Part shown: positions 34,877 through 41,239 of the stretch, in pieces
How the letters are laid out: the number at the start of each line of letters is the position of its first letter
Numbering within the stretch: position 1 is the first letter of the stretch
NCBI GenBank assembly: GCA_017443265.1
Contig: JAFSOU010000086.1
Coordinates: 1-41,239, forward strand
Source of the DNA: Bacteroidales bacterium
Lineage (GTDB): Bacteria > Bacteroidota > Bacteroidia > Bacteroidales > P3
DNA: 41,239 nt
Direction of reading: 5' to 3'
Translations under genes and position numbers: made by a program
The notes under the pieces: model-generated
What the model saw: only the letters and a program-made list of their open reading frames with translations
Databases searched by the model: none
Told to the model about the DNA's origin: nothing

Positions 34877-35905
34877 CTATTTTTTAAGTTTCCAATATCC
34901 GTTCTTGTCTTCTCCAATACGTTCCAAAACCCCTCTGTCTTTAAGTATGGCAATATTTCGTGCAATCGTGGCTCTTCCAACGCCAAGTTGTGCAGCCAGT
35001 TCATCGTATGTGGACAAAGGGTTCTTCCTCACCAAATCAATAATACCTTCTTGGGTCGGAGTTGTTTTTACAGTACCATTTGCAGTATCACTTACAGTAT
35101 CATTTACAGGTGCATCTAGGGGTTCTCCTTTGTGTTGCAGTACGGACTTATGTATCTCTTCCAGCATAAAGTCGATGAAGGGGCCACACTCGCCCTGTTT
35201 GGTACTCTGGGCGATGGCGTCATAGTAGGCCTGCTGGTTGGAATAGACCATATTCTCCACCGGCAGGTGCGCAAAGGCAGGATGCCAGCGGCTGAGGATA
35301 AGCGACTGCCACAGGCGGCCCATTCGTCCGTTGCCATCGATAAAGGGATGAATAAACTCGAACTCATAATGGAACACGCAGCTGCGCACCAGCAGGTGGT
35401 CGTCGGCATTCTTCAGCCAGCCGAACAGGTCGGACATCAGCCCATATACCCTTTCAGCAGGCGGTGCCATGTGAACCAAGCCGTTTTCGGAGTACACACC
35501 AACGCCGCCCTTGCGGAAATGCCCTGCGTCATCGGTCAAGGCCGACATCATCAGTCCGTGAGCCCGCAGCAGGTCGTCCATCGAGAACGGGTCGAGCTTT
35601 TCAAACTCATCATACACCCGGATGGCGTTTTTCACCTCCTGAATCTCGCGGACAGGTGCAACGACAGTCTTGCCGTCAATGATGTCTGCCACCTCGCTTT
35701 CCAGAAGGTGGTTGCCCTCTATGGCCAAAGAGCTGTGGATGGTCTTGATGCGGTTGACCTTGCGCAGCCGCAGCGCATCGTCTTGCTCCATCCTTATGGC
35801 AAACCGCTCCATCTGGGCAGCGATATCCGCCACCAATCCCACCGCCCTTGCCGACAGCGTGAATGGAGGTTTGTAGCCTTGATATTCTTTTTGTTTGTTC
35901 GCCAT
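34877..35905 (-). CDS. Fic-family protein with N-terminal inhibitory motif and C-terminal winged helix
   Basis: A 342-residue protein. The Fic motif HPFIDGNGRMGR is at residues 186-197, complete with the catalytic His, so it is likely an AMPylator or similar nucleotidyl transferase. The class II auto-inhibitory motif SSLAIEGN is at 58-65. A variable NDTV-type linker (about residues 267-278) leads to a winged-helix DNA-binding domain (IIDLVRKNPLSTYDELAAQLGVGRATIARNI). ATG 35905 is preferred over TTG 35923. It lies within the type I RM locus, where Fic genes occur repeatedly. The target is unknown. Confidence 0.9.
   Translation of the reverse strand: MANKQKEYQGYKPPFTLSARAVGLVADIAAQMERFAIRMEQDDALRLRKVNRIKTIHSSLAIEGNHLLESEVADIIDGKTVVAPVREIQEVKNAIRVYDEFEKLDPFSMDDLLRAHGLMMSALTDDAGHFRKGGVGVYSENGLVHMAPPAERVYGLMSDLFGWLKNADDHLLVRSCVFHYEFEFIHPFIDGNGRMGRLWQSLILSRWHPAFAHLPVENMVYSNQQAYYDAIAQSTKQGECGPFIDFMLEEIHKSVLQHKGEPLDAPVNDTVSDTANGTVKTTPTQEGIIDLVRKNPLSTYDELAAQLGVGRATIARNIAILKDRGVLERIGEDKNGYWKLKK
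35070..35105 (-). repeat. Three tandem 12-bp repeats in the fic linker
   Basis: Plus-strand units ACAGTACCATTT, GCAGTATCACTT and ACAGTATCATTT encode the NDTV/SDTA/NGTV-type linker between the Fic and winged-helix domains. Because 12 is a multiple of 3, slippage would change linker length without breaking the frame. Confidence 0.8.
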
Positions 35906-35946
35906 ATTCAAATCGTTTTGCAAAGATGGTCAATTTGTCAATTACG

Positions 35947-35972
35947 AATTGTGAACACGCGTGTTCACAATT
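35947..35972. repeat. 26-bp perfect palindrome overlapping the hsdS stop codon
   Basis: The 13-nt arm AATTGTGAACACG (35947-35959) is followed immediately by its exact reverse complement. It covers the last codons of hsdS and its TGA and lies about 40 bases before the fic ATG. Arm length and outer AATTGTG/CACAATT ends match the module inside nuclease gene B. It could serve as an operator, a terminator stem, or a member of the same palindrome family. Confidence 0.85.
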
Positions 35973-37122
35973 TCACCTCCCCGCCCATCAGCCTCGGCAG
36001 CAACCCGTCGCGCGTCTGAATGAGGGTTTGGATTTCATTATTGTTGTTGATTATCTTATCATCAATTACCTTGACCTGTTTTTGGAACATTTCAATTGTT
36101 TCATCATCAGGTATCATTATATCCAAATTTTCAAAGTCCGATTTGCTGATTGAGCCAAACACGGTTCCATTGTCATTGAATTGTCTGATTTCTTCTAACA
36201 ACGACTTTAGTTTGTAATAAGTGTATGAATAATAGGATGGATTGCTTTTGTATCTGAAAGCAGCGACTCCACGACCAATACAACATCTTTCTGTTGCCAT
36301 ATTTTGTGCACCCACTGGTGCTCTAACACTTATCAACGTGTCATTAACTTCTGCAAAACGTGTAGGTTGTGTAGTAAAAACTCTTCTGGTTGGAAAACGA
36401 AAACCAAAATCCGCATTTCCTTGATACATAGGTATGCCTATTCCTTCCTCATTAAAACTATCGCCGTTTGGTGATTGCCCCATTGTGAAAGCAAATTCAT
36501 CCCCCAACTTTCCTTCCTCCCAATCCTCCTTTGCCTCCACCACAAACCACTGCCTGAACAGCGTCTCCGCCATCTGCTCCAAGGTGGCGTTCTCGCGATG
36601 CAGAAGGTCTATCTTGTCATCCAACGAACTCAACACCCCAGCTATCCGTTTCTGCTCTTCTAACGATGGTAGATATATAGGCATTGAGGCAAATGTTTGG
36701 GCATTTATATTACCCCTTGTCGCCCCATTATCGACTGCGCGAATCCAATCGTAATATTCTTGCGAGTGTGTGTATGCTTTAATAATATATGGACATACTT
36801 TTTCTGGATCCAAACGAAACATAATCAAGAATCCTGCATACACAAGTTCACCATCCTTTCCATCATAGAAATAAGACCTTCCAACACTCGCTCCCGTTCT
36901 TGCAAATACAATATCATTGGGTTTTAAAAGGTACTCCTTTGCTTTCACATCGTCTACCGACTTCAACCCTTGCCTATTTAACGTACCATCATCATTAATA
37001 TCTGTTATCCTCAAATAGGTATATTTATTGGAATCATAATCAACAGCAGGCGCAGCTATCCCATAACTACCCTTACCGTCAATGGTTAATTCTCCCAACT
37101 TATACGCTTTCCATTCGGTCAT
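35965..37122 (-). CDS. hsdS: Type I restriction-modification specificity subunit
   Basis: A 385-residue DNA-recognition subunit with two target-recognition domains. The first (about 1-150) starts MTEWKAYKLGELT and leads into the central conserved helix PSLEEQKRIAGVLSSLDDKIDLLHRENATLEQMAETLFRQWF. The second (about 200-345) is followed by the C-terminal helix VKVIDDKIINNNNEIQTLIQTRDGLLPRLMGGEVKL. It starts one base after the upstream small gene's stop (TAATATG). Only one full hsdS exists here; a 5' remnant of another lies at 38648-38713. Confidence 0.95.
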   Translation of the reverse strand: MTEWKAYKLGELTIDGKGSYGIAAPAVDYDSNKYTYLRITDINDDGTLNRQGLKSVDDVKAKEYLLKPNDIVFARTGASVGRSYFYDGKDGELVYAGFLIMFRLDPEKVCPYIIKAYTHSQEYYDWIRAVDNGATRGNINAQTFASMPIYLPSLEEQKRIAGVLSSLDDKIDLLHRENATLEQMAETLFRQWFVVEAKEDWEEGKLGDEFAFTMGQSPNGDSFNEEGIGIPMYQGNADFGFRFPTRRVFTTQPTRFAEVNDTLISVRAPVGAQNMATERCCIGRGVAAFRYKSNPSYYSYTYYKLKSLLEEIRQFNDNGTVFGSISKSDFENLDIMIPDDETIEMFQKQVKVIDDKIINNNNEIQTLIQTRDGLLPRLMGGEVKL

Positions 37123-37123
37123 A

Positions 37124-37423
37124 TTACAACTGATTGTACAATTCTCTTATTTCGGATTCAAGCATTAGTTTTTGCGTACGAATATTATCAATGGCTGTAT
37201 GTTCTACCGGAAATCTCGTATAATCATTCAACGACTTTAATTGTGACTCCTTGACTTTTATCTGTTTCAGTATTTCTTTTCTTCTTACATCCTCTTCTTG
37301 TTTATTCTTTTGCTTGTCACTCTTCTTTGTATAGATATACATTCGATAAGTCACAATAAGTGTCGCCACCGCAACAACCAACGCAATAATCGCAATTATC
37401 AGGGCTATAGTTTCAGTACTCAT
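37124..37423 (-). CDS. Small membrane-anchored coiled-coil protein
   Basis: A 99-residue protein with one N-terminal transmembrane helix (IALIIAIIALVVAVATLIVTYRMYI) and a charged coiled-coil tail (KKSDKQKNKQEEDVRRKEILKQIKVKESQLKSL). It is fused by a TAATATG junction to hsdS, so it is co-translated with it. I do not recognise the family. Confidence 0.65.
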   Translation of the reverse strand: MSTETIALIIAIIALVVAVATLIVTYRMYIYTKKSDKQKNKQEEDVRRKEILKQIKVKESQLKSLNDYTRFPVEHTAIDNIRTQKLMLESEIRELYNQL

Positions 37424-37445
37424 ATCGTTTCTATTCCTTGTTTTT

Positions 37446-37472
37446 CAGTTGTAAAATAATTTTTTACAACTG
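37446..37472. repeat. Inverted repeat between nuclease gene C and the small membrane gene
   Basis: An 11-bp stem CAGTTGTAAAA (37446-37456) pairs with 37462-37472 around TAATT. The T-run is on the plus-strand side, so it is not a classical terminator for the minus-strand operon. It may attenuate or stabilise the transcript. Confidence 0.5.
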
Positions 37473-37484
37473 ATTTTTTAATGT

Positions 37485-38645
37485 CTAACTGTTACTATCA
37501 CTTAATTCTCTTTCAATATCTTCGATGCTTGGCAGGGTGCTCTTGAAGTCGGCGGGATAGAGTTTGGACAACTCATATTCCGAGATGCCGAGGGGCTGAG
37601 CATAGCCTTCGAGGGCGTACTGCGCCATCACGTCATTCTTGCTCTTGCAGATAAGCAGCCCAACGGTTGGGCTGTCGCCTTCGCGTCGCAACACGTGGTT
37701 GGCACACGAAACATAGCCGCTCAACTGTCCGAGAAAAGCATTGTCGAATTTTTCGGTCTTCACCTCTACCACCACATAGCAGTGCAAGTGGGTGTTGTAA
37801 AAGAGCATATCTGCAAACAGTTCGGAGTCTCCCACCTCGATGCGGTACTCCCGTCCCATATAGGCGAAACCGTTGCCCATTTCCAGCAGGAACTTCTCCA
37901 CATTGTGCACAAGAGCATCTTTCAACTCTTTCTCGTTGTATCGTTCGGTCAGTTGCACGAAATCGAAACAATAGGGGTCTTTCAACAGCTGCTGTGCCAA
38001 ATCGCCCTGCACATCGGGCAACGTAGCTTTGAAATTGGTTACAGCTTTTCCTTGCCGTTCATAAAGGTCGGTGTCGAGGAAATTAAGCAAAACCGCACGG
38101 CTCCAGTTGTTTTCAGCTGAGTGTTTGACAAAAAAAAGAGCCTTTTGTATATTGTTATCGCATTTATCGATAATTAATTTATGATGGCCCCACGGGATTT
38201 GGAACAAATATCCTAAATCGTCCACATCTTGTGTGCGGTTTTCTATTTTTCCCCCAAGTTGGGGGAATTTTGATATTTCTGCCCCAGCTTGTGGCAATTT
38301 TGTCGACAAATCCTTCCCTTGTAATTTTCCCCCAAGTTGGGGGAAATTTGTATGGGGTTGGGTATAAAGTAGATAGAATTTTTTGGCATAGTAAAGGCTT
38401 TGTATCGAAAAACCTTTTACTCCAGGCAATGCATCCTGCAAATCCATACTTAGGTTGCGAAAAAAACCGTCGCCCCATTTGCTCTCGGCTTGTTTGGTTA
38501 CAATATCGGCACCCAGCGAGAAATAAAATCTCAGCATCTCGCTGTTCACCTTCACAGCCGCCTTGATTTGGCTTTGGCGGAAGCGTTGGCTTAGGTCTTT
38601 TATCCAACCTGCGTAGTCGTTGTCTATTTTTATCAGTTTGCTCAT
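37485..38645 (-). CDS. YhcG/DUF1016 PDDEXK nuclease, intact (gene C)
   Basis: A 386-residue protein. The N-terminal DUF1016 helical domain (1-95: RQSQIKAAVKVNSEMLRFYFSLG, WGDGFFRNLSMDLQDALPGVKGFS) is joined by a repeat-bearing linker (about 96-140) to a PDDEXK domain: FQIPWGHHKLIIDKC, NWSRAVLLNFLDTDLYER, FADMLFYNTHLHCYVVVEVKTEKF (D...ExK) and PTVGLLICKSKND. Homologues occur in restriction and defence loci. The linker has three palindromic 27-nt modules. Its upstream sequence resembles the tail of hsdM, suggesting that it once sat right behind an hsdM. Confidence 0.9.
   Translation of the reverse strand: MSKLIKIDNDYAGWIKDLSQRFRQSQIKAAVKVNSEMLRFYFSLGADIVTKQAESKWGDGFFRNLSMDLQDALPGVKGFSIQSLYYAKKFYLLYTQPHTNFPQLGGKLQGKDLSTKLPQAGAEISKFPQLGGKIENRTQDVDDLGYLFQIPWGHHKLIIDKCDNNIQKALFFVKHSAENNWSRAVLLNFLDTDLYERQGKAVTNFKATLPDVQGDLAQQLLKDPYCFDFVQLTERYNEKELKDALVHNVEKFLLEMGNGFAYMGREYRIEVGDSELFADMLFYNTHLHCYVVVEVKTEKFDNAFLGQLSGYVSCANHVLRREGDSPTVGLLICKSKNDVMAQYALEGYAQPLGISEYELSKLYPADFKSTLPSIEDIERELSDSNS
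38245..38349 (-). repeat. Three 27-nt palindromic linker modules in gene C
   Basis: Centres are at 38258, 38288 and 38336. The first and third contain perfect cores (TTCCCCCAA or TTTCCCCCAA, one base, reverse complement); the middle one has decayed. The spacings of 30 and 48 are multiples of 3 and each centre is codon position 1. They encode NFPQLGGKL, KLPQAGAEI and KFPQLGGKI in order of translation. Confidence 0.9.
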
Positions 38646-38647
38646 AT

Positions 38648-38713
38648 TCAGTCCATTTTTATCTTCCCCAGATTACCTTCCACCCCAAAAATATATTCTT
38701 TCCATTCGGTCAT
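38648..38713 (-). pseudogene. 5' remnant of a second hsdS fused to an hsdM-like tail
   Basis: From ATG 38713 the frame begins MTEWKEY, matching the MTEWKAY start of intact HsdS (first 16 bases identical), then diverges and ends NLGKIKMD-stop, which resembles the HsdM C-terminus NLEKIKM (13 identical bases around GAAGATAAAAATG). It lies 6 bases after gene D and 2 bases before gene C. It could also be a 21-codon coupling leader. Confidence 0.6.
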
Positions 38714-38719
38714 AGGCTC

Positions 38720-39883
38720 TTATTTTAGGTTTTCCTCAAGCAGGCGTTGCAAATCCTCCTTGCTCGGCAAGTAGGTTTGATACTTGCTTGCAAAGATTTG
38801 GTTGTTGCCTTTCGGCAGGGTTATCTCCACCATTGCATCGCTTTTGTCGGTGCAGAGCATGATGCCTATGGTAGGATTCTCGTCCTCGGTCTTCACAAAG
38901 CGGTCGTAGTAGTTGACATACATCTGCATCTGCCCAAGGTCTTGGTGCTTCAATGTTCCTCGTTTGAGGTCTAGCAACACAAATGCACGAAGCAATCGGT
39001 TGTAGAAAACAAGGTCCACACGGAAATGCTGCTCGTCGAAAGTGAAACGCACCTGTCGTCCCACAAAAGTGAAGCCTTTGCCCAACTCCAAAAGGAAGGT
39101 CTGCAAATGGTCAATCAGGCGCTGCTCCAACTCGCTCTCGCTGTATTGCGGCAGTTCGGGCAAACCGATGAACTCCAACACATACGGGTCTTTTATCATA
39201 TCTTCGGGCTTCTCAACAATTTGTCCCTTCTGTGCCAAAGCCTTCACCCCTGCTTTGTCGCGGCTCAGCGCCAACCGCTCATATAGCGAACTGTCGAACT
39301 GCCGCTGCAGCTCACGCAGACTCCAGTTGTTTTCGGTGGCCTCAATCTCATAAAAATGCCGCTCGTCGGGGTTCTCAATGCGCATCAGTTTCAGATAATG
39401 CGACCAACTGAGGGTGAAGTGCAATTGGTCAGACACTACCTGACCTTTTTCAGAATTCCGCAAAGGTGTTGCGGAATTCTCGCTTTCGGATTTATCAGAC
39501 AGTATCTGTGTATTTTGTGGTTTCGTCAATGGTAATGAAGATTTTCTAGACAGTGTCTGGAAAATTGCAGTGTCATTGAATTCCTCAGACAGTGTTTGAG
39601 GAATTTGAGAGTACACCTTATAAAACTTTCTCATCAGTTCTAAATTCGTCAAAGAGAAGCCCTTACCGAATTTTCTGGTTAAATGTTCTGCCACATTCTT
39701 TAATACAAATTTTCCATATTCCGCCCTCTGTTCTCCCTGCTGCTCGTCCTCCACAATCATCCGGCCTATTTCATAATAGGTATAGACCATTGCCGTGTTG
39801 ACGGCGGTCACGGTGCGTTTTCTTGCCTCTGTAATCAGCCGTTCTATGCGTTCGGCCAAATCGGTTTTCATTATCTCGCTCAT
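38720..39883 (-). CDS. YhcG/DUF1016 PDDEXK nuclease, intact (gene D)
   Basis: A 387-residue protein of the same family but a different subgroup from gene C. The N-domain is ARKRTVTAVNTAMVYTYYEIGRMIVEDEQQGEQRAEYGK and FGKGFSLTNLELMRKFY. The linker (about 93-156) is made almost wholly of palindromic modules. The nuclease domain begins LSWSHYLKLMRIENPDERHFYE and carries FRVDLVFYNRLLRAFVLLDLKRG, with LDLK in place of ExK. It starts 6 bases after the hsdM stop, so it is tightly coupled to the methylase. Confidence 0.92.
   Translation of the reverse strand: MSEIMKTDLAERIERLITEARKRTVTAVNTAMVYTYYEIGRMIVEDEQQGEQRAEYGKFVLKNVAEHLTRKFGKGFSLTNLELMRKFYKVYSQIPQTLSEEFNDTAIFQTLSRKSSLPLTKPQNTQILSDKSESENSATPLRNSEKGQVVSDQLHFTLSWSHYLKLMRIENPDERHFYEIEATENNWSLRELQRQFDSSLYERLALSRDKAGVKALAQKGQIVEKPEDMIKDPYVLEFIGLPELPQYSESELEQRLIDHLQTFLLELGKGFTFVGRQVRFTFDEQHFRVDLVFYNRLLRAFVLLDLKRGTLKHQDLGQMQMYVNYYDRFVKTEDENPTIGIMLCTDKSDAMVEITLPKGNNQIFASKYQTYLPSKEDLQRLLEENLK
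39423..39605 (-). repeat. Five 27-nt palindromic linker modules in gene D
   Basis: Centres are at 39436, 39466, 39502, 39553 and 39592; the spacings 30, 36, 51 and 39 are all multiples of 3, and each centre is codon position 1. The best is at 39452-39480: 12-nt arm AGAATTCCGCAA, 5-nt spacer, exact complement. That at 39579-39605 has 13-nt arms with one mismatch. Encoded peptides in translation order: IPQTLSEEF, IFQTLSRKS, NTQILSDKS, NSATPLRNS, KGQVVSDQL. Confidence 0.9.
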
Positions 39884-39889
39884 ACCTCA

Positions 39890-41239
39890 TTACATTTTTA
39901 TCTTCTCCAAATTCTCCAGAATCACCTTGTTCAGACGTTCTTCTTCTTTCAGTTGTTCTTCAAACTCGGCGCGGAGGGCGGTGAAGCGTTCGGCGAAGTT
40001 GAAATCGTCCTCCTCTTCGGGCAAACCTACATAGCGGCCGGGAGTGAGCACATAGTCCAGTTCCGCCACACGACTCAAAGGCACCGACGCACAAAAGCCA
40101 GCAATATCCTGATATTCTGTCGATTCATCGCGCCACAGATGATAAGTTTTGGCAATCTCCTGAATGTCTTCCTCCGAGAGTTCGCGCGTACGACGGTTGA
40201 TAAGGTGGCCTTTGTTGCGGGCATCGATAAACAGAATCTCGCCAGCGCGCTTGCTGCGGTTGCGTGTCACAAACCACAGGCAGGCCGGAATCTGGGTATT
40301 TAGGACCAATTTTGCAGGAAGATTCACAATGCATGCGATAAGACCTTTGTCGATCAGAGCCTTACGGATTTCACCTTCTCCGCCCGTCTTTGAGGTCAGC
40401 GAGCCTTTTGCCAGCACAAAGCCCGCTTGTCCGCTCGGGGCAAGGTGATAGATAAAATGCTGAATCCAAGCGAAGTTAGCGTTACCTGCAGGGGGTATGC
40501 CATATTGCCAACGGGCATCGCTGCGCAGCTGGTCGCCACTCCAGTCGCTGTCGTTGAACGGCGGATTGGCAAGCACATAGTCGGCCTTCACATCGCGGTG
40601 CGCATCGTTGAGGAACGAACCTTCAGTGTTCCACTTCACCTGCGAAGCGTCAATGCCACGGATAGCAAGATTCATCTTGCACAGTCGCCAAGTGGTTTGG
40701 TTGCTCTCTTGCCCATAGACTGAGATATTCTCAATCCGTCCCTGATGCTCCTTCACAAACTTTTCGCTCTGCACAAACATACCGCCCGAACCGCAGCAGG
40801 GGTCAAGCACACGGCCTTTGTACGGCTCCAGCATATTCACCAACAGTTCCACAACACTGCGCGGCGTGTAGAATTGTCCGCCTTTTTTACCTTCAGCCAA
40901 AGCGAACTCGCCAAGGAAATACTCAAAGACATGGCCCAACAAGTCGGCGCTTTTTGTACTGGTGTTCTGCAAGGTGGAGTTGCCAATCAAGTCGATAAGT
41001 TCGCCCAAGCTGGTCGGGTCAAGATTGGGACGGGCAAACTCCTTGGGCAGCACCCCTTTCAACGACTTGTTCTCGCGCTCGAGGGCATCCATCGCATCAT
41101 CAATGTACTTTCCGATTTGCGGATTCTTCGCCAAGGAAACCAGATACGACCAACGGGCATTAGCTGGAACATAGAACACATTCTCAGCTGCGTATTCTTC
41201 GCGGTCCTCGGGGTCGGCACCATCGGCCTGCTGTTTCAC
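39890..41239 (-). CDS. hsdM: Type I restriction-modification methylase subunit, N-terminus beyond window
   Basis: The last 449 residues of the N6-adenine methyltransferase subunit. The SAM-binding motif is RVLDPCCGSGGMFVQ and the catalytic motif is NPPFND (N/D-P-P-F). GKKGGQFYTPRSVVELLVNML precedes them, as in all HsdM proteins. The C-terminal helices (EEQLKEEERLNKVILENLEKIKM) contact HsdS. It is the first gene of the minus-strand RM operon; the promoter is outside the window. The call is certain although the gene is cut. Confidence 0.96.
   Translation of the reverse strand: MKQQADGADPEDREEYAAENVFYVPANARWSYLVSLAKNPQIGKYIDDAMDALERENKSLKGVLPKEFARPNLDPTSLGELIDLIGNSTLQNTSTKSADLLGHVFEYFLGEFALAEGKKGGQFYTPRSVVELLVNMLEPYKGRVLDPCCGSGGMFVQSEKFVKEHQGRIENISVYGQESNQTTWRLCKMNLAIRGIDASQVKWNTEGSFLNDAHRDVKADYVLANPPFNDSDWSGDQLRSDARWQYGIPPAGNANFAWIQHFIYHLAPSGQAGFVLAKGSLTSKTGGEGEIRKALIDKGLIACIVNLPAKLVLNTQIPACLWFVTRNRSKRAGEILFIDARNKGHLINRRTRELSEEDIQEIAKTYHLWRDESTEYQDIAGFCASVPLSRVAELDYVLTPGRYVGLPEEEDDFNFAERFTALRAEFEEQLKEEERLNKVILENLEKIKM

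Noticed and set aside
37446..37472. Inclusion of this 27-nt inverted repeat in the nuclease-module family
   Set aside because: Although also 27 nt long, it is non-coding, lacks AATT outer ends and has a mismatched centre; the shared length is probably chance.
35965..38713. Phase-variable hsdS inversion system
   Set aside because: Only one full hsdS and a short same-orientation remnant exist; there is no inverted hsdS copy and no recombinase.

Overview
The window is chromosomal DNA from a member of the Bacteroidales. The evidence is the Bacteroidetes promoter signature (a -7 box TAnnTTTG before many genes), a type IX secretion C-terminal sorting domain on a secreted peptidase, short (about 286-residue) RpoD-type sigma factors, DPP III with an HECLGH motif, and abundant lipoproteins. 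I cannot name the genus.

Layout. 1-766 is the 3' end of dnaK. 770-7340 is an AT-rich accessory block: a P-loop ATPase, a WG-repeat lipoprotein, a 118-nt hairpin element, a Clp-fold serine protease (SDH type) coupled to a 66-residue protein, and two damaged YhcG/DUF1016 PDDEXK nuclease genes. 7400-30260 is mostly ordinary core: a C10 cysteine peptidase, a guanine-deaminase-like enzyme with a GNAT acetyltransferase, an iron alcohol dehydrogenase with a MauE/thioredoxin membrane protein, the methylmalonyl-CoA mutase large subunit, an M16 peptidase, DPP III, a four-gene lipoprotein cluster, folD, ffh, two tandem RpoD-family sigma factors, and thiS with a TenI-ThiE fusion.

30286-41239 is a type I restriction-modification locus read on the minus strand: hsdM (cut by the window edge), two intact YhcG/DUF1016 nucleases, a small membrane protein, hsdS, a Fic protein, a REP-like repeat field with a Y1 (HUH) transposase, then hsdR. 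It is a mosaic. Short 5' remnants of hsdS and hsdR lie at gene junctions, apparently left when accessory genes were inserted or swapped at start codons.

The most unusual observation spans both accessory regions. All four YhcG/DUF1016 genes carry 27-nt palindromic modules (13-nt arms around one central base, AATT-like outer ends, variable inner arms) in the linker before the nuclease domain. The intact genes carry 3 and 5 copies. In every copy the central base is codon position 1, and within each intact gene all centre-to-centre spacings are multiples of three. Each copy therefore adds nine codons, and because the DNA is palindromic either orientation would encode nearly the same peptide. A 26-bp palindrome with similar outer ends sits on the hsdS stop codon.
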